NCBI GenBank assembly: GCA_020341755.1
Contig: CP070834.1
Coordinates: 1,366,257-1,399,277, forward strand
Source of the DNA: Caldifarciminota bacterium
GTDB taxonomy: Bacteria; Hydrothermota; Tepidihabitantia; SM23-42
Direction: 5' to 3'
Length of the DNA: 33,021 nucleotides
The translations under genes were made by a program, and so were the position numbers. Of this stretch, positions 6,634 to 14,350 are shown piece by piece. The first letter of the stretch is position 1; every line of letters starts with the position of its first letter. The notes beneath the pieces were generated by a model that was not told the DNA's origin, did no database searches, and worked only from the letters and a program-made list of their open reading frames with translations.

Positions 6634-8042
6634 GTGGAATAGTTGGTATTGTCTCCAAGAAAGAATGCAAGAACGATCTTTTCTACGCAACAGATTATCA
6701 CTCCCATCTCGGGACATCATACGGCGGCATCGCCGTTTTCGACGGTAAGCACTTTCAGAAAAAGATACATACCATTGCCAAGGCTCAGTTCAAGTCACGA
6801 TTCTCCGAGGATCTCGATTTCGTGCACATGCAGGGCAACCGCGGTATCGGTGTTATCAGCGACCGGGATACCCAGCCCTTGATCATGCGGTTGAAATTCG
6901 GCGAATATGCTATGTGCGGTGCAGGATTTATCGACAATCAGAATGCACTCGCTCAGGAACATATTGATAAAGGGGTCGTTTTTTCCGAGATGCCCAATGG
7001 TCAGGTGAATCAAATAGAACTGGCGGCAAAACTCATCAACCAGGGCAAGACACTCCCCGATGGTATCGAGTATCTCCATGACCGGATAGACGGATCATTC
7101 TCCCTGCTCTTACTCGGCCAGGAAGGACTGTACGCGGCACGGGACCGCTATGGGAGGAGTCCATTGGTCCTTGCCAGGAAACATGATACCCGTATCGTTG
7201 TCCTGGAGAGTTGTTCATTCAAGAATCTCGGATTTGAGATTGAACGTTTCCTGGGGCCTGGTGAGATCATCTTGCTCAACGAGGGCAAAGTGGAACAGGT
7301 GAAAAAACCGCGCTCCTTGCTGCAATTATGCACTTTTTTATATGTATATGCAGGTTTCCCCGCATCAGAATATGAAGGCAAGAACGTGGAAGAATTCCGT
7401 GAGTATTCAGGCAGGATCATTGCGCAGCGCGATAACGTTGAGATCGACCTGGTTGCCGGAGTAGCGGATTCGGGTACCGCGTATGCGCACGGGTATGCCC
7501 ACGAGTCCGGGGTGCCGGTACGCATTCCGCTCCTCAAGTATACACCGGGGTGGGCGCGCAGTTATGTACCGCCGTCCCAGGAAACAAGGGACCTGGTGGC
7601 ACTCATGAAACAGATCACTGCTGATGCATTGATAAAAGACCAGCGCATACTCATTACCGAAGACTCGATCGTGCGTGGAACCCAGCTCAAAAATTACCTG
7701 CTGGTAAAACTGTGGGATGCCGGCGCACGAGAGGTTCATGTCAGACCGGCATGCCCGGCGTTAATGTACCCGTGCAAGTTCCTGTATTCGACCCGTCAGC
7801 TGGATGAGCTCTTCGCACGGAGGATCATCAAGAACATGCACGGTAAACACATAGACGATATCACGGTGTATCTCGATCCTGATTCCAACCAGTACAAAGA
7901 GATGATCACCGAAATGGAGAAAGACCTTCATGTCACGACTCTGCGATACCAGCGCCTGGAGGACATGATGGGGGCGACCGGTTTGCCCAAAGAGAATCTG
8001 TGCACGTACTGCTGGACCGGTGAGGAACCGGAAAAAGCGTAA
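6630..8042 (+). CDS. PurF-family amidophosphoribosyltransferase paralogue with an inactive glutaminase domain
   Basis: A protein of 470 residues with the PurF order: N-terminal Ntn glutaminase-like domain (about 2-220) and phosphoribosyltransferase domain with the PRPP loop EDSIVRGT (344-351). The nucleophile Cys that should follow Met is Ser2 (MSGIVGIV). The Arg of the RYST-type motif is absent (GIGVISDRDTQP), and the HNGN-type oxyanion motif reads CGAGF. Glutamine hydrolysis is therefore very unlikely. Four cysteines (C234, C382, C458 and C461 in LCTYCWTG) match the positions that bind the [4Fe-4S] cluster in B. subtilis-type PurF. The enzyme may use ammonia, act on another ribosyl substrate, or be regulatory. 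Paralogues with an altered N-terminus (starting MGG...) occur in other FCB bacteria, from memory. The start overlaps the preceding stop, with GGCAGGGA as ribosome site. Confidence 0.85.
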   Translation: MSGIVGIVSKKECKNDLFYATDYHSHLGTSYGGIAVFDGKHFQKKIHTIAKAQFKSRFSEDLDFVHMQGNRGIGVISDRDTQPLIMRLKFGEYAMCGAGFIDNQNALAQEHIDKGVVFSEMPNGQVNQIELAAKLINQGKTLPDGIEYLHDRIDGSFSLLLLGQEGLYAARDRYGRSPLVLARKHDTRIVVLESCSFKNLGFEIERFLGPGEIILLNEGKVEQVKKPRSLLQLCTFLYVYAGFPASEYEGKNVEEFREYSGRIIAQRDNVEIDLVAGVADSGTAYAHGYAHESGVPVRIPLLKYTPGWARSYVPPSQETRDLVALMKQITADALIKDQRILITEDSIVRGTQLKNYLLVKLWDAGAREVHVRPACPALMYPCKFLYSTRQLDELFARRIIKNMHGKHIDDITVYLDPDSNQYKEMITEMEKDLHVTTLRYQRLEDMMGATGLPKENLCTYCWTGEEPEKA

Positions 8043-8074
8043 ATTATCGATTAATCACGAGTCCAAACCTACAC

Positions 8075-9745
8075 TTATTCCCAGTTATCTGACGGTGTTT
8101 TTTCTATGAGTTTTTTCTCGATGAGATATTTATAAGCAGCGATCGCTGCTTTCGCGCCTTCGCCAGCAGCGACGATGATCTGCTTCTCGGGTACATCGGT
8201 CGCATCGCCGGCGGCAAAGAAGCCCGGAATATCCGTGCTGTTGTCGCTGTGTACGGGGATCTCACCCCGTTCGTTCAGTTTGACAAGATCCCGGACCGCG
8301 TCCGTATTCGGACTCAACCCGATCTCGAGAAATACACCATCGACTTTGATGCTGGTGGTTCCTGGATCTTTAGTCGATGACAAAGAGATACCCTGCAGTT
8401 TCTCATCCCCCAGGAATTCGGATACCGACATGTTTTTATGGAAGGTAACGTTCGATGCCTTTTTTACTTCCCTGATAAGGGCATCATCCGCCGAAAACCT
8501 GTCACGGCGGTGAATGACATGGATCTCTTTGGCATACCCGACCAGATCACGTGCTGCGGTGAATGCGGAGTTACCTCCGCCCACAACGGCTACTTTTTTG
8601 TTTTTGTACAGCGGGGCATCGCATGTTGCACAGAACGCAATTCCGTGTCCGATAAATCGGTCTTCACCGGGTACGCCCAGTCGTCGGTACTCTTTACCTG
8701 TACAGAAGATAACGGAACGTGCCTTATACATTTTATCATCTTCGGTTTTCACGAAAAGCAAATCCGTATCCGTGCTGACCGTCACGACATTGGCACCGAT
8801 ACTCTCGGCGATCGGGTATGCCTCGGCGTGGAACATGAACTGTTCTTTTAATTCTTCACCACTTATCCCGGGAAGACCGAGGTAATTGTCGATCGAAGCA
8901 GTATACGCGATTTGTCCACCAATATCTTTGCTTACGAGCAGCACGTTCATCTGCTTCCGTGCTGCATAGACCGCTGCCGAGAGCGCTGCCGGACCACCTC
9001 CGACAATGATCGTATCGTAGACCGCTTTCGCCTCAGGCTTGCGGACGTGACGGTGCCCCTGCGCTTCACGGATCATGGTCTTGATTCTTTCGTATTCTTG
9101 GACGTCGACCGCCTTGAGTACTTCAAGATACACGGCTTGTACTGGTTGTGCGCCCTCAAAACTATGTTTTCCGTTGATCATGGTCTTGGGTACGCCATAG
9201 ACTTCGTATTTTTGTGATAGGTCGGGGAATTCCTCGCTCTCTATCATGTCTGCCCGTATATTCTCGTTGACCATGGCGAGTTGATGCGCAGCGTGAACCG
9301 CTTTGGGGCAGTAGGGGCAGCTTAAGGTGGTCATAACCTCGATGTGCACCGGTTTTTTTATTTCCCGTATCATCTGTTCCAGATCCAGGTGGATACCAGA
9401 AGTCCCTGTGCCGACCATGACGATCGCTTGCATGAGCGAGGTGAATTCATGTCCGGCGGTTAGACCAAAAAAACGGATATCGTAGTCCTGTTTACCGATG
9501 ATGGCTGTCGCGGGCACTTTATCGATATTGTATTCATGAGCTTTGTCCGTATGTTCTGTGCGATCATAGATCTGTAGTTTCAGGTTGTTTGATAGCGATG
9601 TTAGTTCTTCGAGCAGTTCCTGTTGTTTGCCGCAGAACTGACAGTTCTTTTTATCCATAAAAAAAATGATCTCTACATGACGTTTTAGTTTCTCGAAGAG
9701 GGGGATGACTTCTTTTTTGACCTTATCATCGATTATCTTGGCCAC
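8075..9745 (-). CDS. Protein disulfide oxidoreductase-thioredoxin reductase fusion
   Basis: A protein of 556 residues. The N-terminal part (about 1-225) contains two thioredoxin-fold units with redox motifs CQFC (35-38) and CPYC (143-146), each followed by a cis-Pro segment (VPAT, VPKT); this is the layout of archaeal-type PDO and of the AhpF N-terminus. The C-terminal part (about 242-545) is a flavoprotein of the thioredoxin reductase family: FAD site IIVGGGPAA, redox CATC (372-375), NADPH site VVGGGNSA (387-394), HRRDRFSA and FFAAGDAT. One chain can therefore pass electrons from NADPH through FAD and CATC to CPYC and CQFC. It reduces cytoplasmic disulfides or, if AhpF-like, a peroxiredoxin; no AhpC gene is visible nearby. 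The GTG start at 9745 sits 5 bases after a perfect -10 box and lacks a ribosome site. Confidence 0.92.
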   Translation of the reverse strand: MAKIIDDKVKKEVIPLFEKLKRHVEIIFFMDKKNCQFCGKQQELLEELTSLSNNLKLQIYDRTEHTDKAHEYNIDKVPATAIIGKQDYDIRFFGLTAGHEFTSLMQAIVMVGTGTSGIHLDLEQMIREIKKPVHIEVMTTLSCPYCPKAVHAAHQLAMVNENIRADMIESEEFPDLSQKYEVYGVPKTMINGKHSFEGAQPVQAVYLEVLKAVDVQEYERIKTMIREAQGHRHVRKPEAKAVYDTIIVGGGPAALSAAVYAARKQMNVLLVSKDIGGQIAYTASIDNYLGLPGISGEELKEQFMFHAEAYPIAESIGANVVTVSTDTDLLFVKTEDDKMYKARSVIFCTGKEYRRLGVPGEDRFIGHGIAFCATCDAPLYKNKKVAVVGGGNSAFTAARDLVGYAKEIHVIHRRDRFSADDALIREVKKASNVTFHKNMSVSEFLGDEKLQGISLSSTKDPGTTSIKVDGVFLEIGLSPNTDAVRDLVKLNERGEIPVHSDNSTDIPGFFAAGDATDVPEKQIIVAAGEGAKAAIAAYKYLIEKKLIEKTPSDNWE

Positions 9746-9750
9746 TTCGT

Positions 9751-9778
9751 ATTATAGTAGAGATACATGACATGTCAA
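9751..9778 (-). promoter_or_regulatory. Promoter of the PDO-TrxR gene, predicted leaderless
   Basis: On the minus strand TTGACA (9778-9773) and TATAAT (9756-9751), both perfect, are 16 bp apart. Five bases separate the -10 box from the GTG start at 9745, so the transcript should begin at the start codon itself. It is divergent from the pseudouridine synthase promoter. Confidence 0.8.
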
Positions 9779-9797
9779 CGGAAAAACCCAGGATGTC

Positions 9798-9824
9798 TTG
9801 ACGGTGTGCGAAAAAATCTATACA
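9798..9824 (+). promoter_or_regulatory. Promoter of the pseudouridine synthase gene
   Basis: TTGACG at 9798-9803 and TATACA at 9819-9824, with a 15-bp spacer. The expected start near 9831 gives 0-4 bases of leader before the ATG at 9834. An in-frame TTG at 9798 is therefore the -35 box rather than a start codon. Confidence 0.55.
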
Positions 9825-9833
9825 CTGTATGAA

Positions 9834-10577
9834 ATGACGTGCGAACGATTGCAGAAAATAATTGCGCGGGCGGGCATTACGTCGCGGCGCAGGGCTGAAA
9901 CGCTTATCAGTCAAGGGCGCGTGAGCGTAAACGGAAAGATCGTCGACACACTCGGCATGAAGGTCGATCCTGACCGGGATGTCGTTACGGTCGATGGTCA
10001 GGTCATCAGCAGAGAGCGTGTACCGCACCGTTATTTTCTCGCCTATAAACCGAAGAACATGATCACCTCCCTGGCCGATCCCGAAGGGAGGCCGACTATC
10101 ACGCAACTGCTGCGTACTCATAGAATCCGTACCAGGGTCTATCCGGTCGGCAGGTTGGACTGGGATGCAGAAGGATTGCTTTTTCTGACCAATGATGGTG
10201 ACATGGCTCACCGGGTCATGCATCCCCGCACGCATTTTGTGAAGGTGTATTTGGTGAAGGTAAACGGGCATCCCACAGGTGACGATATACGCCTGCTGCG
10301 CAGGGGGGTGAGAATCAGTCCTCGGATCAGGACGCTTCCAGCAAAAATAGTGATAGAGAAGCGCGGCAAGATCCATACCTGGTTCCGTGTGTCCTTGCGA
10401 GAGGGACGCCAGAACCAGATCAAGCGGATGTTCGCAGCTGTTGGACATATGGTACTGCATATCAAACGGATTGCGATCGGTCCGCTAAACATTGGCCGGC
10501 TGCGCGTGGGTGAGGTACGACCGCTGACCGTACGTGAATTCAGATTGCTAAAAAGATCCCTCGACAAGCAAATATGA
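9834..10577 (+). CDS. RsuA/RluB-family rRNA pseudouridine synthase
   Basis: A protein of 247 residues from the ATG at 9834. It begins with an S4 RNA-binding domain (about 3-50: RLQKIIARAGITSRRRAETLI ... GRVSVNG). The RsuA-type catalytic domain follows, with YKPKNMITS, the signature GRLDWDAEGLLFLTNDGD (catalytic Asp109) and RQNQIKRM near the end. It isomerises a specific uridine in ribosomal RNA to pseudouridine. The target (16S as RsuA, 23S as RluB/E/F) cannot be told from sequence alone, though the S4 plus short C-terminus suits RluB or RsuA. I choose 9834 because the in-frame TTG upstream lies within the -35 box. Translation factors and an RNA methyltransferase follow, so this is a ribosome-maintenance neighbourhood. 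Confidence 0.9.
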   Translation: MTCERLQKIIARAGITSRRRAETLISQGRVSVNGKIVDTLGMKVDPDRDVVTVDGQVISRERVPHRYFLAYKPKNMITSLADPEGRPTITQLLRTHRIRTRVYPVGRLDWDAEGLLFLTNDGDMAHRVMHPRTHFVKVYLVKVNGHPTGDDIRLLRRGVRISPRIRTLPAKIVIEKRGKIHTWFRVSLREGRQNQIKRMFAAVGHMVLHIKRIAIGPLNIGRLRVGEVRPLTVREFRLLKRSLDKQI

Positions 10578-10619
10578 CCGGTGGCGCGATGCTCATAGTA
10601 TTTTTTCAATGAAGATTCG

Positions 10620-10647
10620 TTGACCAGGTATGAACAAACAGTATTAT
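10620..10647 (+). promoter_or_regulatory. Promoter of the m5C methyltransferase gene, predicted leaderless
   Basis: TTGACC at 10620-10625 and TATTAT at 10642-10647, with a 16-bp spacer. Five bases separate the -10 box from the ATG at 10653. The in-frame TTG at 10620 is the first triplet of the -35 box and not a credible start. Confidence 0.65.
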
Positions 10648-10652
10648 ATCAT

Positions 10653-12035
10653 ATGAAACTAGAAAAACTTTTTTCCCGCTACAAACCGATTATCGCGGAT
10701 TATGAGAGTTTTCTCAGTATGCTGCGCAAGCCGCTTGTGCAGAGTTTTCGTATTAACACGCTCAAGGCGAGACCAGACGATATCGCCTTGCTGACAAGCG
10801 ATCTCAAGACCTGCCGGCTGCCTTTTTATGAACACGGGTTCAGACTCGAACGAAAAATGTCCCTGGGGAATCACCCGGCGCATATGCTGGGACTTCTTTA
10901 TATTCAAGAAATAGCATCTATGCTGCCAGTACTCGTACTCGATCCTAAACCCGACGAGGTAGTCCTCGATCTGTGCGCAGCTCCGGGTTCAAAGACAACC
11001 CAGATCGCCCAGGCAATGGATAACCGCGGTCTTCTGGTCGTGAACGAGGTAAATAACCGCAGGAAGCAGGGTCTGCTTCAGAACATCAAACGCTGTGGTC
11101 TGCTGAACGAAGTCGTGATCGGTCTGCGTGGTCAGCGGATCGACCGTGTGTTCCCGGATTACTTTGATCGTATCTTGATCGATGCACCGTGCAGTGCCGA
11201 GGGAACAGTACGCAAGTCAAAGGCAGTACTCTTTCACTGGGGTGTCAGGAATATCGAGCGGATGGCACGGATACAGAAAGGATTGATCGTCTCTGCATTC
11301 CGGGCGCTCCGTCCCGGCGGGGTGATGGTGTATTCCACCTGTACCATAGCGCCGGAAGAAAATGAGGCTGTCGTTGCGTACCTTCTGGAACGTTTTCCTG
11401 AAGCCGATCTCCTGCCGGTATCAATACCGGGGATAAAACTGCGACCAGGCATCACTACGTGGCAGGTGGAGAATTTTAATGAGAGAATAAAAAGATGCGC
11501 TCGAGTACTACCGCAGGACAACGATACTGCTCCCTTCTTCATCGCCAAGATATCCAAGATGGGTCTGCAGAAGAAACGCGTCGATTACCTGGGGAAGATC
11601 GTATACGAACACAGTTACGTGGTTGCCCTATCGAGGCGCTTCGGCATTGATAATGCACGCTTCCAGGAATATGCGGTTTTTCATGGTCAGGACCGGGATA
11701 CTACGTATATTGCGACACCACAGGTTTTTAGTTTCCGGGAGGTGAGGACTTCGCGCAAGGGACTGGAATTCGGTAAAATGTACGGTCAGGACATAAAGCC
11801 GGATAATGACTGCATACAGATATTCGGCAAAAACGCGAAGGAAAATATCTACGAAATGACCGGAAGTGAATTACGACGTTTTCTGAAAGGTGAGACGGTG
11901 AAACCGAGTTCCCCGCGCGATATGACCAAGGGATTTGTCGTGCTTGTATACAAGAAACTTCCCGTAGCGATCGGCAGGTATAACGGTCAGACGATCAAAT
12001 CAGCAGTAAAACGAGACCGTAGGATTCCACAGTAA
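10653..12035 (+). CDS. NSUN/RsmF-like RNA cytosine-C5 methyltransferase
   Basis: A protein of 460 residues from the ATG at 10653. The N-terminal region (about 25-100) includes SFRINTLKA and YIQEIASMLP, typical of the RsmB/RsmF/NSUN family. The SAM domain has VLDLCAAPGSKTTQIA (104-119), DAPCSAEG (177-184, with the product-release Cys180) and YSTCT with the nucleophile Cys230, then PEENEAVV. The C-terminal region (about 310-460) fits the RsmF-type extension carrying a PUA-like RNA-binding domain. It methylates C5 of cytosine in rRNA or tRNA; RsmF modifies 16S C1407, but the target here is not provable. It starts 75 bases after the pseudouridine synthase, from its own leaderless promoter. Confidence 0.9.
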   Translation: MKLEKLFSRYKPIIADYESFLSMLRKPLVQSFRINTLKARPDDIALLTSDLKTCRLPFYEHGFRLERKMSLGNHPAHMLGLLYIQEIASMLPVLVLDPKPDEVVLDLCAAPGSKTTQIAQAMDNRGLLVVNEVNNRRKQGLLQNIKRCGLLNEVVIGLRGQRIDRVFPDYFDRILIDAPCSAEGTVRKSKAVLFHWGVRNIERMARIQKGLIVSAFRALRPGGVMVYSTCTIAPEENEAVVAYLLERFPEADLLPVSIPGIKLRPGITTWQVENFNERIKRCARVLPQDNDTAPFFIAKISKMGLQKKRVDYLGKIVYEHSYVVALSRRFGIDNARFQEYAVFHGQDRDTTYIATPQVFSFREVRTSRKGLEFGKMYGQDIKPDNDCIQIFGKNAKENIYEMTGSELRRFLKGETVKPSSPRDMTKGFVVLVYKKLPVAIGRYNGQTIKSAVKRDRRIPQ

Positions 12036-12040
12036 AACCG

Positions 12041-12106
12041 TAGAGCGTAGTGCGTGAAGCGTAAGGCGAAATAAAGCCTTGTGCGTAACGCGTAAAGCGT
12101 ATTGCG
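12041..12106. repeat. Heptanucleotide repeat, consensus TARNGCG (two 4-unit runs)
   Basis: Four 7-base units from 12041 to 12068 (TAGAGCG, TAGTGCG, TGAAGCG, TAAGGCG), a 10-base interruption, then four more from 12079 to 12106 (TTGTGCG, TAACGCG, TAAAGCG, TATTGCG). The GCG is invariant while the middle base drifts. It lies directly after the m5C methyltransferase stop codon and does not encode protein. The origin is unknown; such degenerate 7-mers behave like low-complexity intergenic tracts. Confidence 0.7.
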
Positions 12107-12120
12107 AGAATAATTTTTTT

Positions 12121-12158
12121 GGTTCATAGTTCTTAGTTTTTAGTTCCTAGTTCGTAGT
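12121..12158. repeat. Heptanucleotide repeat, consensus AGTTCNT (five units)
   Basis: Consecutive 7-base units GGTTCAT, AGTTCTT, AGTTTTT, AGTTCCT and AGTTCGT, then a partial AGT. It is separated from the TARNGCG tract by a short AT-rich segment with a T7 run. Different motif, same period. The EF-G promoter begins about 55 bases further on. Confidence 0.7.
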
Positions 12159-12212
12159 ATACAGTGTCTCCGTTACTCCGTCACCCCGGTACTCTCATAC
12201 TATCTTCTTTAA

Positions 12213-12240
12213 TTGACTATTACGAGAAATTCACTATACT
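12213..12240 (+). promoter_or_regulatory. Promoter of the EF-G gene, predicted leaderless
   Basis: TTGACT at 12213-12218 and TATACT at 12235-12240, with a 16-bp spacer. Six bases lie between the -10 box and the ATG at 12247, so the transcript should start on the initiation codon. No ribosome site is present. Confidence 0.75.
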
Positions 12241-12246
12241 AACAGC

Positions 12247-14298
12247 ATGATTGATTTGAAGACCATCAGGAATATAGGTCTTGCCGCGCATATCGATGCT
12301 GGCAAGACAACGACAACCGAGCGTATCCTGTATTATACCGGAAAGATCCGTCGTATGGGTGAGGTAGACGAAGGTTCGGCGACCATGGACTGGATGCAGC
12401 AGGAGCGGGAACGTGGTATCACCATCACCTCGGCGGCGACCACATCGCATTGGAAAAAATACCGCGTCAACATCATCGATACGCCCGGACATGTCGATTT
12501 CACGGTCGAGGTTGAGCGGTCGATGAAAGTCCTCGATGGTCTCATAGCGATTTTCTGCGCCGTGGGCGGGGTTCAACCCCAGTCAGAAACGGTGTGGCAT
12601 CAGGCAGACAAGTATCGCGTACCGCGGATTGCATTCGTCAATAAAATGGACCGTATCGGCGCCGATTTCTTCCGGGTGATCAAGCAAATGCACGATAAGC
12701 TCTCACTCGTGCCGATAATACTCCAGGTACCCATTGTCGATCACGGTGGATTCCACGGCGTTATCGATCTTGTTGAAAACAAAGCGTACTTTTGGGACGA
12801 GGAGACGCTCGGAGCGAAATACCGGGTGGAGGAGATCCCGGATGATTACCGGGAACAGGCAGATGAGTACCGAACAAAGATGTTCGAGGCGATCGCTGAA
12901 CACGATGAGGAGATATTTGAGAATTATTTTGCCCGCAAGCCGATTCCGATAGACAGGATCAAAAAGATCATACGGAGAGAAACGATCACGTTGAATCTTG
13001 TACCCGTACTGTGCGGGTCTGCCTTGAAGAACAAGGGAGTGCAGACGCTGCTCGATGCGGTCATCGATTATCTTCCGTCACCGGTCGAGGTCCCGCCCGT
13101 ATATGCACTGAACCCGAAGACGGGTAAGATGGAAGAACGCAAACCATCGATCGATCAGCCGTTCTCGGCATTTCTCTTCAAGGCACAAACAGATCCACAC
13201 ATGGGACTGTTGAATTATATCCGGGTGTACTCGGGTGAGGTGAAAGCCGGGGACAAGATACTCGTGTACCCACCGGAAAGATTGGATCGTGTCAGTAAGC
13301 TGCTGCTCATGCACGCCAACAAACGTGAGGAACGCCCGTCACTATCGGTCGGTGAGATCGGCGTGATAACGGGACTGCGTGAATGCAAAACAGGCTATAC
13401 CCTGTGTTCCCGGAAAAATCCGGTTACGTTCGAGGCGATGAAATTTCCCGAGCCGGTCATCTACGTGTCATTAGAACCCAAGACGAAAATGGATGATGTG
13501 AAACTCGACAAGACATTGAAACAGATACAGATCGAAGATCCGACGTTCAAGGTCAGGACAGATGAAGAAACGTCCCAGCGGATCATATCGGGGATGGGTG
13601 AGTTGCATCTTGAGATCATTGTCGATCGTTTGAAGCGGGAGTTTGGTGTAGCATGTAATGTTGGAAGACCTCAGGTATCGTACAGGGAAACAGTGACCGC
13701 AGAGGCGCGCGCCGAAGGTCGATTTATACGGCAGACCGGAGGTAAAGGGCAATACGGCGTGGTCCGGCTCAGTCTTACGCCAGGAGAACGTGGTGATGGA
13801 GTCGTCATCGAGAACCGTCTCAAAGAAGGCACCATTCCGCGGCAGTTCGTCCCCTCGATCGAAAAAGGCATACGCGAACAGGCAGAGGTCGGGGTATACT
13901 GGGGGTACCCCGTCATAGATATCAAGGTGGCCATACTCGATGGGGCTTTTCATCCGATCGATTCGTCGGAGATGTCTTTCAAGGTAGCGGCACAGATGGC
14001 ATTCCGGGATGCTTTCATGAAGGGAGAACCGGTCCTCCTGGAGCCGATCATGTCTCTGGAGATCATTGTTCCGGAATCATATATGGGCGATGTCATCAAC
14101 GATCTCAATGCCCGCAAGGGTAAGATCATCGAGATCGAGGCGAACAAGCGTGAGAAAATAATCACTGCAAGCCTTGCCTTGGAAAAGTCGTTCGGCTACG
14201 CAACGGACCTGCGTTCAGTAACACAGGGACACGGGATTCACACGATGCAATTTTCGCATTACGCACCCAAAGAACAGAAGCCCGAAGTTCAAAGTTAA
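12247..14298 (+). CDS. fusA: Elongation factor G
   Basis: A protein of 683 residues, the ribosomal translocation GTPase. G motifs are all intact: AHIDAGKT (14-21), RGITIT (56-61), DTPGH (78-82), NKMD (132-135) and GSALKNKGV. Domain II (DQPFSAFLFKAQTD ... YIRVYSGEV), domain III (GMGELHLEIIVDRLKREF), domain IV (RQTGGKGQYG and HPIDSSEMSF, the tip loops that enter the A site) and domain V (PIMSLEIIVPESYMGDVINDLNARKG) follow in order. The length is normal. The gene is not beside rpsL, rpsG or tuf, the usual str-operon partners. It may therefore be either the only copy, relocated, or a second EF-G paralogue; the intact motifs favour an active translocase. The start lies 6 bases after a -10 box with no ribosome site. 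Confidence 0.95.
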   Translation: MIDLKTIRNIGLAAHIDAGKTTTTERILYYTGKIRRMGEVDEGSATMDWMQQERERGITITSAATTSHWKKYRVNIIDTPGHVDFTVEVERSMKVLDGLIAIFCAVGGVQPQSETVWHQADKYRVPRIAFVNKMDRIGADFFRVIKQMHDKLSLVPIILQVPIVDHGGFHGVIDLVENKAYFWDEETLGAKYRVEEIPDDYREQADEYRTKMFEAIAEHDEEIFENYFARKPIPIDRIKKIIRRETITLNLVPVLCGSALKNKGVQTLLDAVIDYLPSPVEVPPVYALNPKTGKMEERKPSIDQPFSAFLFKAQTDPHMGLLNYIRVYSGEVKAGDKILVYPPERLDRVSKLLLMHANKREERPSLSVGEIGVITGLRECKTGYTLCSRKNPVTFEAMKFPEPVIYVSLEPKTKMDDVKLDKTLKQIQIEDPTFKVRTDEETSQRIISGMGELHLEIIVDRLKREFGVACNVGRPQVSYRETVTAEARAEGRFIRQTGGKGQYGVVRLSLTPGERGDGVVIENRLKEGTIPRQFVPSIEKGIREQAEVGVYWGYPVIDIKVAILDGAFHPIDSSEMSFKVAAQMAFRDAFMKGEPVLLEPIMSLEIIVPESYMGDVINDLNARKGKIIEIEANKREKIITASLALEKSFGYATDLRSVTQGHGIHTMQFSHYAPKEQKPEVQS

Positions 14299-14350
14299 CG
14301 ATCGCTGCAGGCTCTGATATTCTGTAAGTCATGGGTCAAGGAGAGGATGT

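Noticed and set aside
9726-10460. A 244-codon open frame on the minus strand
   Set aside because: It is antisense to the clearly recognised pseudouridine synthase and its translation has no family resemblance.
12036-12246. CRISPR array or tRNA gene in the gap before EF-G
   Set aside because: The repeats are 7 bases long with no spacers, and no cloverleaf could be drawn.
14295-14323. Promoter for the PhzF-like gene (TTAACG and TATTCT)
   Set aside because: Matches to both boxes are weak and the spacer is 17 bp, unlike the other promoters here; readthrough from EF-G is as likely.
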